From the NCBI RefSeq assembly GCF_046773475.1, contig NZ_CP177239.1, positions 1,674,001-1,738,000 on the forward strand: DNA of 64,000 bases, written 5' to 3'. This DNA comes from Nitratireductor aquimarinus (GTDB taxonomy: Bacteria > Pseudomonadota > Alphaproteobacteria > Rhizobiales > Rhizobiaceae). Positions within the stretch are counted from its first letter, which is position 1. The number at the start of each line of letters is the position of its first letter. The notes under the pieces are model-generated. The model was not told the origin of the DNA, searched no databases, and saw nothing but the letters and a program-made list of their open reading frames with translations. The position numbers were made by a program, and so were the translations under genes. Positions 17,205 to 26,154 of the stretch are shown here, piece after piece.

Positions 17205-18440
17205 TTGATCAAAATTCTGCACACCGCCGACATTCACCTCGACTCCCCGCTCAAATCGCTCGCCCTGCGCGATGTGACGCTGCGTGAAAAGGTGGAAACC
17301 GCCAGCCGCGCCGCCTTTTCGCGGATCATCGACACCGCGCTCTCGGAAGAGGTTTCGGCGCTGCTGATCTCGGGCGATCTCTTCGATGGCAAGGAGCGCA
17401 GTGCGCGCACCGCCGCCTTCCTCACCGGACAGCTCGATCGCCTGCGCGCGGCGGGTGCCCGGGTCTTCTACATCAAGGGCAACCACGATGCCGAAAACCC
17501 CATAACCGGTACGCTCGACCTGCCCGATCATGTGCATGTCTTCGACGCACGGGGCGGAAAGGTGCAGCTTGCGGAGAATATCTGGGTGCACGGCGTCAGC
17601 TTTGCAGATCGACACGCGCCCGACAGCCTCCTGCCGCGCTTTTCGGCCCCCGTGGCCGGTGCGGTGAACATCGCCATGCTGCACACATCGCTTGCCGGGG
17701 CGGCGGGGCATGACACCTACGCCCCCTGCACTGTCAGTGAATTGTCAGGGATGGGCTTCGATTACTGGGCGCTCGGCCATGTCCACAAGAGACAGGTCCA
17801 TTCGCAGGCGCCATGGGTGGTCATGCCCGGCATCCCGCAGGGGCGTGACATCGGAGAGGCAGGCCCGAAATCGGCGACGCTTCTGAGCGTCAACGACGGT
17901 GGCATTCGCGTCGACGAAATCCCCACATCGGCGCTGGAGTTCACCAATTCCGCGCTCGACATCACGGCGGCGCAGAGCGACGAGGCGCTGCGCACCCTCC
18001 TGCGCGATCACCTGCGCACGACCGCCGGTGAGCTGACGGCAGATGCCGGCGTTCTGCGCCTCACCCTGCAGGGCGCGCCGGAACGCCACTGGCATTTCCT
18101 GCGCGACCGCGATTACTGGGGCGAGCAGATCAGCGAGTTGGCGCGGGAGACCGACCGCCTCTGGATCGAGAAGCTGGACTTCAGCCTCGACGCGCCGGCA
18201 CAGCACGACGGCGCGCTTAGCGCCACCGACGAGCTGGCCGCAACGATCACCGCAATCCAGGCGGAACAGGGCTTTGCGAGCGCGGCCCAGACCGAAATCG
18301 ATGAGGTTCTGATGGATCTGCCGCCGGCCATTCGCGCGCGGCTCGTGCCCGATGAGGCCGCAGCGGAAAGGCTCACCCAAAGCCTTGCCGAAGCCGGAAG
18401 CGAGCGTGTTCTGGCGCGGCTGAAGGGTGCTGAAAACTGA
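17205..18440 (+). CDS. SbcD/Mre11-like DNA repair exonuclease (YhaO type)
   Basis: Calcineurin-like metallophosphoesterase of 411 residues. Metal-binding motifs are HTADIHLDSPL (DxH), SGDLFDGKE (GDxxD), IKGNHDAENP (GNHD), MLHTSL and LGHVHKRQ. The C-terminal 150 residues hold a capping/ATPase-contact region. It should cleave or process DNA ends together with the ATPase encoded next. The TTG at 17205 follows AGAGGAAA and begins exactly at the conserved start (IKILHTADIHL); a frame opening at 17157 is less likely. Its stop overlaps the start of the next gene by one base (TGATG). Confidence 0.88.
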   Translation: MIKILHTADIHLDSPLKSLALRDVTLREKVETASRAAFSRIIDTALSEEVSALLISGDLFDGKERSARTAAFLTGQLDRLRAAGARVFYIKGNHDAENPITGTLDLPDHVHVFDARGGKVQLAENIWVHGVSFADRHAPDSLLPRFSAPVAGAVNIAMLHTSLAGAAGHDTYAPCTVSELSGMGFDYWALGHVHKRQVHSQAPWVVMPGIPQGRDIGEAGPKSATLLSVNDGGIRVDEIPTSALEFTNSALDITAAQSDEALRTLLRDHLRTTAGELTADAGVLRLTLQGAPERHWHFLRDRDYWGEQISELARETDRLWIEKLDFSLDAPAQHDGALSATDELAATITAIQAEQGFASAAQTEIDEVLMDLPPAIRARLVPDEAAAERLTQSLAEAGSERVLARLKGAEN

Positions 18441-21400
18441 TGCGTCTGCGCAAACTCTCCATGGACCGTTTCGGCCATTTCACGGGCCGTCAGTTCGACT
18501 TCGGCGAAGCCGGAGAGAAACCCGATTTCCACATCATCTACGGGCCCAACGAGGCGGGCAAGACGACCACGATGGAGGCGGCGCTGCGCCTCTTCTATGG
18601 CTTCCCGAACCGCGAGGGCTACGCCTTCAAACACCAGCGCAGCAATCTGCAGGTGTCCGGGCAACTGGAAATCGACGGCGACCTGCGCTGGTTCACCCGC
18701 CTTCCCACACGCAGCGGCGCGCTGGTGGATGAGGCAGGCGCGCCCCTGCCCGAGACCGCCATATCGGCCCTTCTGGCCGGTCTTTCCGAAGAGGATTACC
18801 GCCACCTTCTGTGCCTTGACGACGAAACCATCGAGCGCGGCGGCGAAGAAATCGCGCAGGCGCGCGGCGATATCGGGCGGCTTCTCTTCTCCGCAGCCGC
18901 CGGCGTGGCGGATCTGAGCACCGTTCTGGACAAGGTGCGTGAAGAAGCGGACGAAATCTGGCGCAAAAGGGCCAGCAAGACGCGCATCGCCATTCTCAAG
19001 CGTGAGCTGGCGCAGCTTGAAAAGGACATTCGCGAGCGCGACGTTTCAGCAAGCGCATGGCGCAGCCTCAAGAAAGAGCTGACCGATGCGCGCAAGGCGG
19101 AAGGCGAAGCCAGAACCGCGCGCGATGGGCTGCTTGAGAATGCAGCCCGGATTGCCGCCAGACGCCGCGCCGTGCCCATGCTGGCCGAAATCGAGGCGCT
19201 CGCAGCCCGCATCGCCCCCTTCACATCCTTTCCCGAAAGGCTGGATTTCGAACCGGAAAGTCTGGTCACACTGCTTGCCGAGGAAAGCCGGACACGGGCG
19301 GACATCGAGCGCCTGACCATGGAGATCGAAGAGGCGAGCGCGGCGCGCGATGGCCTGAGCCGCGCGCCGGAACTGGCGGCCCTCTCCGAGACGCTGGACG
19401 CACTGGATGATCTGCGCGCGCGTGACGTGACCGCGGGGCTTGATCTTGAACGCCGGCGCGCAAATGTCTTTGAAGCCGAGAGCGCCATGCTGCGCGCAGC
19501 CAGAGACCTTGGCGCTGACGAGACCACCGATCCGCGAAGCCTTGTGCTGACGCCCGCCCAGATTGCCAGCCTTGAACGCGCGCGCGATGAATTGCGCAGC
19601 GCCGAGCAGACGCTTTTGGCCGAAACCCGGGAGATCGAGGATCTGGCGGCGCGTTTCGAGCAGGCGGAAACGGCACATGAAGCGGCGGCAGCGAAGATCC
19701 CGGCCGCGTGCGGGATCGGCGAGATACTCGCCCGCCATGATGTGGAGCGCCTTGTTCCCCTTATCGCACGGGCCGAGCAGGCGATTGATGCGGCGGCCGC
19801 TGACGAGCGCCTTGCGCGCGAAGGCCTCACGGTCGGCGCTGTCCGTTTCGAGACACTGCCGGACTGCCCGACAAGCCCCCTGAAGGCGCAGGACTGGGCC
19901 GAGGCCCACGCGGAACTTACGCGGCAGATCGCCCAGGCCGAAGAAGCGCTTTCGCAGCATCGTGAGGATTTGGCCGCCCGCCGCGCGCAGGCCGCCCAGC
20001 TCGCCTCCGACACAAGCCTTGTTTCAGATGGCGAGGCAAACACCCTCAAGACCGAGCGGGACCGGCTTTGGCAAAAACACCGCGCGGAATTGAACGACGG
20101 GACCGCACAGACCTTCGAACATGCGCTTCACGCGCTTGATGCGGCGATGCAGTCGCGCGTCCTGCAGGCGCGCGATCTCGGGCAGCTGCGCCAGATCGAA
20201 CAGGCCGGTGCTGAGTTGCAGGCGCGCGCCGGTCAGGCACAGGCGCGACTGACAGCGCTTCGCGAAAAACAGGCCGCGCTTGAAAGCACCGTGAACGATG
20301 CCGCCGCATCCGTGGGCCTTCCGCGCCCGCTGTCGCCGGCGCAGTGGCTTGACTGGGTGAAACGCCACGAGGCGGCGGCAGAGGCCTCTGTGAGAACCGC
20401 GCGCCTGCGCGAAACGCATCGCCCGACGCTGGCGCGGGCGGCGCATCTGCTTGATGCGCTCCTCCCCCATCTGAACCTCGAGAACCCGGATCTGGACAGC
20501 GCTCTTGCCACAGCCCGCACTCTGGCCGAGGCGGAAAGCGAGGCGATTGCCGCCGCAGCACAGGCTCATGAGGCGCGCCGCACGATTGACGAAGAGCTGC
20601 GCCGCAGAACGAAAAGGCAGGAAGCTGCAAAGGAAAAGGCCACGCAGGCGAAAGCCGCCTGGCGCGATCTGGTCCGCGATCTTTTAAGCAATGCAGTGAA
20701 TGAGGAGAGCCTTCTGGCGACACTCGATCCGCTGCGGGCTCTGCGCGACGGCGAAGAAAAACGCGCCGACGCCGCGCAGCGCGTCGCGACCATGGAGGCC
20801 GATCAGGCGCTTTTCGAAAGCAGGGTCACGGCGCTCGCCGCCACCCACGATATTCCCGTGGCCAAAACCGCAGCTGCAACATTCTCGCTGCTGCGTGAAC
20901 GCTCCGAAGCGGCGCGCGCTGCGGAATCACGCGCGGCGGAGCTGAGCGCAAATCTCGACCGGGCCAGCACCCGGCTGACGGAGAAAGAGAAGCGGCTGAA
21001 AGACATTGACCGCGAGGTCGAAGTGATGGGGCGGATTTTCCCCGAAGACGCGCCGGTCGACACGCTCGACGCCCTGCGCCGCACCGCGACACAGGCCCAA
21101 CAAGTCATCGCCGAGCGACAGGAAAAGGCCAGGCTTGAACGCACGGTTCTCTCCGAACTGGGCCTGGAAAGCATGAAGTGCGCCCGCGATATGCTGCAAG
21201 GCGTCACAGCTGCCGCCCTTGAAGCCGAGGCGGAAAGCCTGAAAGCTGACGCGACGGAGGCCGAACGCCAGTTGACCGCAACGACCGAGAAGCGCGTGAC
21301 GGCAGAGCAGGCGCTGCTTCGCGTGACCGGCGACGCCGACATTGCCGCCATGACGGAGCGCAAGGCCACGCTTGAATTGGAGTTGGAAGAGGCTGCCCGC

Positions 21401-21874
21401 GATCATCTGGAGCTTTCGCTGGGCTACCGGCTGGCCGACGAGGCGATCCGCCGCTACCGGGACACCCATCGCAGCGGCATGATGGCCGCCACCGAAAGCT
21501 GCTTCTCAACGCTGACGCAGGGCGCTTATGAACGCCTGACGACACAGCCCGATGGCAATGACGAAACGCTTCTGGCGGTCGATCGCGAGGGAACGGCCAA
21601 GCGGGTGGCTGAGCTTTCCAAGGGAACACGCTTCCAGCTTTATCTTGCGCTGCGCGCCGCCGCCCACGAGCAGCTCATCGCGCAGGGCACCCGCCTGCCC
21701 TTCTTCTGCGACGACATTTTCGAGACGTTCGACGAAAACCGCACCAGCGCCGCGTGCCGGGTGATGGAACAGATCGGCCGCCGCGGCCAGGCCATCTACC
21801 TGACCCACCACCGCCACGTGATCGACCTGGCACAAAAAGTCTGCGACACCCCGCCCCGCGTTCATGAGATTTGA
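18440..21874 (+). CDS. SbcC/Rad50-like AAA ATPase (YhaN type)
   Basis: A 1144-residue SMC-like ATPase. The N-terminal Walker A is GPNEAGKTTT at about residues 35-44. The middle (about 160-960) is Glu/Arg/Ala-rich heptad sequence, predicted as long coiled coils. The C-terminal half-ATPase has the signature-like LSKGTRFQLYLALR, Walker B LPFFCDDIFETFD and a switch His in YLTHHRH. No zinc hook CxxC is evident in the coiled coil, which distinguishes it from true Rad50/SbcC. It is translationally coupled to the nuclease. The pair matches Bacillus YhaO/YhaN, thought to act in DNA end metabolism. Confidence 0.88.
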   Translation: MRLRKLSMDRFGHFTGRQFDFGEAGEKPDFHIIYGPNEAGKTTTMEAALRLFYGFPNREGYAFKHQRSNLQVSGQLEIDGDLRWFTRLPTRSGALVDEAGAPLPETAISALLAGLSEEDYRHLLCLDDETIERGGEEIAQARGDIGRLLFSAAAGVADLSTVLDKVREEADEIWRKRASKTRIAILKRELAQLEKDIRERDVSASAWRSLKKELTDARKAEGEARTARDGLLENAARIAARRRAVPMLAEIEALAARIAPFTSFPERLDFEPESLVTLLAEESRTRADIERLTMEIEEASAARDGLSRAPELAALSETLDALDDLRARDVTAGLDLERRRANVFEAESAMLRAARDLGADETTDPRSLVLTPAQIASLERARDELRSAEQTLLAETREIEDLAARFEQAETAHEAAAAKIPAACGIGEILARHDVERLVPLIARAEQAIDAAAADERLAREGLTVGAVRFETLPDCPTSPLKAQDWAEAHAELTRQIAQAEEALSQHREDLAARRAQAAQLASDTSLVSDGEANTLKTERDRLWQKHRAELNDGTAQTFEHALHALDAAMQSRVLQARDLGQLRQIEQAGAELQARAGQAQARLTALREKQAALESTVNDAAASVGLPRPLSPAQWLDWVKRHEAAAEASVRTARLRETHRPTLARAAHLLDALLPHLNLENPDLDSALATARTLAEAESEAIAAAAQAHEARRTIDEELRRRTKRQEAAKEKATQAKAAWRDLVRDLLSNAVNEESLLATLDPLRALRDGEEKRADAAQRVATMEADQALFESRVTALAATHDIPVAKTAAATFSLLRERSEAARAAESRAAELSANLDRASTRLTEKEKRLKDIDREVEVMGRIFPEDAPVDTLDALRRTATQAQQVIAERQEKARLERTVLSELGLESMKCARDMLQGVTAAALEAEAESLKADATEAERQLTATTEKRVTAEQALLRVTGDADIAAMTERKATLELELEEAARDHLELSLGYRLADEAIRRYRDTHRSGMMAATESCFSTLTQGAYERLTTQPDGNDETLLAVDREGTAKRVAELSKGTRFQLYLALRAAAHEQLIAQGTRLPFFCDDIFETFDENRTSAACRVMEQIGRRGQAIYLTHHRHVIDLAQKVCDTPPRVHEI

Positions 21875-22069
21875 GCTTGATCAAGAGGCTCTTCGGCCCG
21901 TTTCGGATCGGATCTCAAAATGACTCCCGCGCCACCGCTCGTTGAGAGCGCGCCGCCGGGGTCACGGGATAATTCGCAGCCCAGTAAATCGTTATATCGA
22001 GCGGAGGTTGATTTTCGTAAGTTGGATTTGTAACAGTTTTGTGACACTTTTTTGAAACGGAGCTACGCC

Positions 22070-22465
22070 GTGCGAACCGTGATCACATTCGGAACGTTTG
22101 ATGTGTTCCACATAGGCCATCTCAATATTCTGAAGCGTGCACGCGATCTCGGAGATAAACTGGTCGTCGGAGTTTCAACGGATGCGTTGAACTTCAAGAA
22201 AAAGAACCGCTACCCGATCTACCGGGAAGAGGACAGGCTCGCGATCATAGCTGGACTGAGCTGCGTTGACGGCGTCTTTCGAGAAGAAAGTCTCGAATGG
22301 AAAGGCCAGTACATCCGTGAACAAAAAGCGGATATCCTGGTGATGGGAGATGATTGGGCCGGAAAGTTCGACGTCTTCAAAGAACTTTGCGAGGTCGTCT
22401 ACCTGCCACGTACAGCCGACATCTCCACGACGGAACTTCTGGCCGGAATACGTGCGGCCTCCTGA
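22070..22465 (+). CDS. Cytidylyltransferase, glycerol-3-phosphate cytidylyltransferase (TagD) type
   Basis: Nucleotidyltransferase of 131 residues, the family size. It has the phosphate-binding HIGH motif at residues 14-17 within TFGTFDVFHIGHLN and the RTADISTTEL signature near residue 114, matching the RTxGISTT of CDP-glycerol synthases. It would make CDP-glycerol (or a similar CDP-alcohol) from CTP. The GTG at 22070 has GGAG eight bases upstream. It ends directly against the LicD-like gene (no gap), so the two are an operon. The activated alcohol is probably the donor used by that partner. Confidence 0.85.
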   Translation: MRTVITFGTFDVFHIGHLNILKRARDLGDKLVVGVSTDALNFKKKNRYPIYREEDRLAIIAGLSCVDGVFREESLEWKGQYIREQKADILVMGDDWAGKFDVFKELCEVVYLPRTADISTTELLAGIRAAS

Positions 22466-23656
22466 ATGCGACCCATTTCCAAAAGCTACCGCCTTCTGAA
22501 CTTCTTGAACAGAAGACACTCCGCCCCTGTCAAAGGAACAGTCTCGGGAGCATCTTGGGCGCTCGCTGCGGTGTCCAGCAACTCCTTCACACTTGCCAAT
22601 CATGTCCGCTCGAAAATTGCTGCCGATGACTTCAAGACGGGGCTGAGGCAGCTCCACTGGATCACAAGGCGAAGCCCGTTTCGGCTTTCGCTTCTGAATG
22701 ACCGTTTTTTTGACCCTACCGACGGCATGGAGTTGACGGAACTTCAGGCGTTTCATCGCTATCTGGATCGAATAGGCGGCAAGCGTTCCCCGTTTGATGA
22801 CGCCACGGACAGGCTGTATGCGCTGGCTCGTGAAGCGCACCTGCACCTGACGCAAGGCGACCAAGCCAAGTTTGAGCAGACACTGCAAACCTACCGGCGT
22901 TGTTTCAGGGAAGCCGAAGAGCTGCTGAAAGATATCAAACCAGCGCCCAGACAGGGGAAGCCCAAACATGGCGAAAACGAAAACGTTTTCTCCAAATCAG
23001 ATGCGCGACACGCGCTATCGGATTTTGCTGCTCTTGCGGCTCAGAACGGTTCTCCCTGGTACGTGATATCGGGAACTTTCCTGGGACTGATCCGTGAGGG
23101 CGGATGGCTGGATCACGATTACGACGTCGACATCGGGGTGCATGCGGAAGAGTTCGACCTTCAGCAGATGAAAACGGCACTCCAGGAGTGTCCTGCTTTT
23201 GAGATACGGAAGATCGACAATCAGATACGCATTGCCCGGCAGGGCGATCGCTATGTGATCGAAAACCTTCCCACCATGATCAAGGTGATCCACAAGAGCG
23301 GGATAAACATCGACTTGTTCGTTCACTACCTGGAGGATGGCGTGCGATGGCATGGCTCAATCTTACATCGGTGGGACAACCACGATTTTGAGCTGGTGGA
23401 TTATGAACTCGATGGTGTTGCCGTGAAAGGTCCGAAGAATGCCGACCAGTATCTAACGGAGAACTACGGCGACTGGAAAACACCTGTGACCGAGTTCAAT
23501 TGCACAACCGGAACTCCAAACCTGGCGATCGTCAGCAATCTCTTTTCGCCAGCCCTTTTCCTAAAACGCGTAGGCGCACTGTATGAAGAGGGGAATTATG
23601 AACAGGCAGAGAAACTCAAGAAAAGTCTCTCGGGGCACCCGCTGATCGAGGGATAA
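22466..23656 (+). CDS. LicD-like nucleotidyltransferase-fold phosphotransferase with novel N-terminal region
   Basis: A 396-residue protein. The C-terminal half (about 195-370) has the LicD/fukutin-type core: SGTFLGLIREGGWLDHDYDVDIGV, where Asp220 and Asp222 form the DxD metal site, and a later INIDLFVHY strand. LicD proteins transfer phosphocholine or similar phospho-alcohols from CDP donors to glycans. The N-terminal 170 residues are basic, partly helical and not recognised by me. Given the upstream cytidylyltransferase, glycerol-phosphate transfer to a polysaccharide is the working model. The hairpin at 23639-23669 spans its stop codon. Base composition is lower in GC than the flanks. Confidence 0.68.
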   Translation: MRPISKSYRLLNFLNRRHSAPVKGTVSGASWALAAVSSNSFTLANHVRSKIAADDFKTGLRQLHWITRRSPFRLSLLNDRFFDPTDGMELTELQAFHRYLDRIGGKRSPFDDATDRLYALAREAHLHLTQGDQAKFEQTLQTYRRCFREAEELLKDIKPAPRQGKPKHGENENVFSKSDARHALSDFAALAAQNGSPWYVISGTFLGLIREGGWLDHDYDVDIGVHAEEFDLQQMKTALQECPAFEIRKIDNQIRIARQGDRYVIENLPTMIKVIHKSGINIDLFVHYLEDGVRWHGSILHRWDNHDFELVDYELDGVAVKGPKNADQYLTENYGDWKTPVTEFNCTTGTPNLAIVSNLFSPALFLKRVGALYEEGNYEQAEKLKKSLSGHPLIEG

Positions 23657-23669
23657 TTTCGATCAGCGG
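23639..23669. terminator. Stem-loop at convergent ends of LicD-like and ABC ATPase genes
   Basis: An 11-bp perfect stem (CCGCTGATCGA with TCGATCAGCGG) has a 9-nt loop that contains the LicD-like stop codon. A T-run follows only about 18 bp later on the plus strand (from 23687), so classical intrinsic termination is uncertain. It lies between converging transcripts and may act on either. Confidence 0.45.
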
Positions 23670-23692
23670 AAGAAAACAAAAACGCCTTTTTT

Positions 23693-24424
23693 TTACTTGC
23701 TGCCGTTCGCCCACTCTTCAACGGAAAGCAGGCTCCTCAGCTTCCCCTTTTCCAAATGCAAAACCTTGTTACAGCTCTTCTGGATAAGGTTCTTATTATG
23801 GCTGGCCAGCACGATAATTCCCGCCTCTTCCGTAATCTCCTGCATACGTGCCTTGGCCTTTTCCTGGAATTCAGGATCCCCAGCGCCGATCCACTCATCC
23901 ATCAGCAGGACTTCGGGTTCCGTTGCAGTGGCGACCGCAAAAGCCAAGCGGGCGGCCATCCCCTGACTGTAGGACTTTAGCGGAAGATCAATAAAATCCC
24001 CCAGCTCGGAAAACTCGACGATTTCATCAATCCTGTCTGAGATCTGCTCCGGCGTCCACCCGTTGATCAGACAACGAAGTTCGATGTTCCGCCGTCCGCT
24101 TGCCCCTGCACGAAACCCCAGACGGATATTGAAGAGCGCATCAACACGCCCCTCCACGTCAACGGTTCCGGAGGTCGGCTCGTAAATCCCGTAGAGCACC
24201 TTGAGAAGCGTGGTCTTGCCTGCACCATTGGAACCCACAAGCCCCAGGCGATCCCCCGCCTTCAGCGAAAAACTGATGCCATCCAGAGCCTGCACATAGG
24301 CAGAGCCCCCCTCGCGCATGATCGCGCCGCCCGTGGCCTTCGCCTGCTGACGACCAGGGGCAAGTGAAAACCTCTTCTGCAGGCGATACCGCAGCCCGAG
24401 ATCTTTTACATCAACAGAAACCAT
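23693..24424 (-). CDS. Polysaccharide ABC transporter ATP-binding protein (KpsT/Wzt/TagH type)
   Basis: ATPase of 243 residues. Walker A GSNGAGKTT at 64-72, a Q-loop region near YGIYEPTSGTVDVEG, signature YSQGMAARLAFA, Walker B VLLMDEWIGAGD and the switch His in LASHNKN. The short length and the GLVGSNGAGKTTLLK plus SYSQGM forms are those of capsule, O-antigen and teichoic-acid exporters. It lacks the C-terminal carbohydrate-binding domain of long Wzt proteins. The ATG at 24424 overlaps the permease stop by one base (TAATG). It energises export of a glycan across the inner membrane. Confidence 0.88.
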   Translation of the reverse strand: MVSVDVKDLGLRYRLQKRFSLAPGRQQAKATGGAIMREGGSAYVQALDGISFSLKAGDRLGLVGSNGAGKTTLLKVLYGIYEPTSGTVDVEGRVDALFNIRLGFRAGASGRRNIELRCLINGWTPEQISDRIDEIVEFSELGDFIDLPLKSYSQGMAARLAFAVATATEPEVLLMDEWIGAGDPEFQEKAKARMQEITEEAGIIVLASHNKNLIQKSCNKVLHLEKGKLRSLLSVEEWANGSK

Positions 24425-25215
24425 TACAAGACAAACACGACTTTCTTGCGAAGACTTCCCAACAGCCACATAGCAACAATCCAGCAGCAAAGACCGATCA
24501 TCAAGGTGATGTTAAAAGCGACCAAGGGAAAGCCCCCTTCTATGATAGGCGCACGCACGACATGCAGGACCCAAGTGAACGGGTTATACATATAGATGTA
24601 ATCACGCAGACTATCGCCACCTCCATAACTCCAGAAAATTGGTGTTAAAAAGAGGCCGAGCCTGAGAAGATTTGAAACAATAAACTGCAGATCAGGGAAC
24701 CAGGCGCCAGCCATTGCCAATACAATAACAACAGCTGGTGTAATTGCAGCGATCAAGGCAATTCCCAAGACCGCATAACCGATATCCATCAGGCTTGGAG
24801 AGACATCAGAAAAAAGAAGCAGAAGAAGGCACCCGGCCCCGGAGTAGCAGGCACGGATAAATGCCTGCATGCACAAGCGCATTACGTAGACAGTTATCGG
24901 TAATGGGGTTCCGAGAATAAGGCTCTCTTCGCGTTTGAACAGTGTCACGGAGCGCGAAATGAGCTCCGAGCAGTAAAACCAGACAAAAAGCCCGATAGCA
25001 ACGTAAGCCACGTGATGCCCAACATCTTCACCGCGACCGAAGACGACGATGAAGGCCCCTGCAAGGAGGAGATAGTTCAATAGCATCCACAGCGGGCCAA
25101 GGGTGGTTCGACGATGCTGATCATCCAGATCTTCGCGCGCCAAAGCCGCCCAAACGTAATAGCGTTTCAGGCCAGCGCATATATCCGAGACAGCCTCACC
25201 GAAAACCGAAGCCAA
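24424..25215 (-). CDS. Polysaccharide ABC transporter permease (KpsM/Wzm/TagG type)
   Basis: An ABC-2 membrane protein of 263 residues with six predicted helices. Characteristic features are the N-terminal amphipathic R-T-x-L-G-P-L-W-M segment (RRTTLGPLWMLLNYLLLAG) and the late FLTPIFWSYGG and YNPFTWVLHVVRAPIIEG motifs found in capsule and O-antigen permeases. The start is TTG at 25215. GC content is visibly low (43 % by hand count in 24421-24480). It is an operon with the ATPase, convergent with the cytidylyltransferase/LicD pair. Confidence 0.87.
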   Translation of the reverse strand: MASVFGEAVSDICAGLKRYYVWAALAREDLDDQHRRTTLGPLWMLLNYLLLAGAFIVVFGRGEDVGHHVAYVAIGLFVWFYCSELISRSVTLFKREESLILGTPLPITVYVMRLCMQAFIRACYSGAGCLLLLLFSDVSPSLMDIGYAVLGIALIAAITPAVVIVLAMAGAWFPDLQFIVSNLLRLGLFLTPIFWSYGGGDSLRDYIYMYNPFTWVLHVVRAPIIEGGFPLVAFNITLMIGLCCWIVAMWLLGSLRKKVVFVL

Positions 25216-25399
25216 AGTCGATCGTCCCTTTTACCATTCGTCTGCCCATAGATCGCCCCGACTTGTCCCGTCCGAAATCAGAACAGGCAATCAGGACAAC
25301 GCTCTATACCGTTTGGATAGACCGAATACCAGAAAAGAGTCTTTCTAGACTGAATGCTTCTTTGAACTGTATCCGCGCACTGGTTCTCGCCCCGCCGCT

Positions 25400-26068
25400 T
25401 CAGGCGCACATGGCCCTGAGGGCGGCTTCGTCGACCACTTCCACCGTGCGCGTGTTGGCCAGGCGGACGAGGCCCTTGCTCTTGAACTTCGAGAAAGTGC
25501 GCGAAACCGTTTCGATGGTCAGGCCCAGATAATCGCCAATATCGGTGCGCGACATGGGAAGCTGCACCTCGCGGGCATTGTCCTGGCGCTCCATCATGTC
25601 GAGAAGGAAGGCAGCGACGCGTTCGGCGGCGTTCTGCCGGCCGATCACCAGAAGATGCTCCTGCGCACGAACGAGCGCACCCAGAGCGGCGTCCAGCGTC
25701 TGACGCCAGTTGCCTTCATTGGCAGGCTGACGGAACACGCGAATGCCGGCCGGGCCAACGGCTTCAGCAAAGAAATGATGATGGCCGTCGGCTTCGAAAC
25801 CGAACACTTCGCCCGCCACATGGAAGGCGCTGATCTGACGGCGACCGTCCGACAGGAGGCGATAGAGGCGAACCGCACCGAACTCGACCTGATAGAGCGC
25901 ATTGGCGCGCTCGCCCTGCGCATAGACCTCTTCATTGGCCTCGAAGAAGGCAATCTGGTGCGGCTGGTCGGGAGAAAACGACGCAGGCGCCGGACGCGCC
26001 TCGGCAAGACGCTGATGCCCCCGGAAAGGAGCTGTCGGTGCGTGTGCGGTTGCGGCCTGTGCAAACAT
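25400..26068 (-). CDS. fixK: FixK, Crp/Fnr-family activator of microaerobic genes
   Basis: Regulator of 222 residues: cAMP-receptor-like beta roll (about 37-120), dimerisation helix, then the HTH with recognition helix TIETVSRTFSKFK (E-x-x-S-R contact residues). It lacks the N-terminal Cys cluster of oxygen-sensing FNR/FnrN, so it is FixK-type and depends on FixJ for its expression. The ATG at 26068 follows GGAGG. Boxes matching TTG[AC]-N6-[GT]CAA occur before several genes of this region, fitting a FixK regulon. It lies at the end of the fixL-fixJ-receiver-fixK series. Confidence 0.88.
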   Translation of the reverse strand: MFAQAATAHAPTAPFRGHQRLAEARPAPASFSPDQPHQIAFFEANEEVYAQGERANALYQVEFGAVRLYRLLSDGRRQISAFHVAGEVFGFEADGHHHFFAEAVGPAGIRVFRQPANEGNWRQTLDAALGALVRAQEHLLVIGRQNAAERVAAFLLDMMERQDNAREVQLPMSRTDIGDYLGLTIETVSRTFSKFKSKGLVRLANTRTVEVVDEAALRAMCA

Positions 26069-26134
26069 GGGTGCCTCCGTCGTTTGGATGCTCCATTACT
26101 GCCGCAATGCCCGCACGCGCGAAATTCGGTTTTG

Positions 26135-26154
26135 TCCCTACGGGATTCTACGTA
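26135..26154 (-). promoter_or_regulatory. Candidate FixJ-binding site upstream of fixK
   Basis: On the minus strand the sequence TACGTAGAATCCCGTAGGGA resembles rhizobial FixJ sites (TACGTA followed by a C-rich TTTCCC-like element). It is centred about 77 bp before the fixK ATG and partly inside the 3' end of the receiver gene. The location is close to that of FixJ sites at known fixK promoters, though the transcription start would be very near the ATG. Confidence 0.45.
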
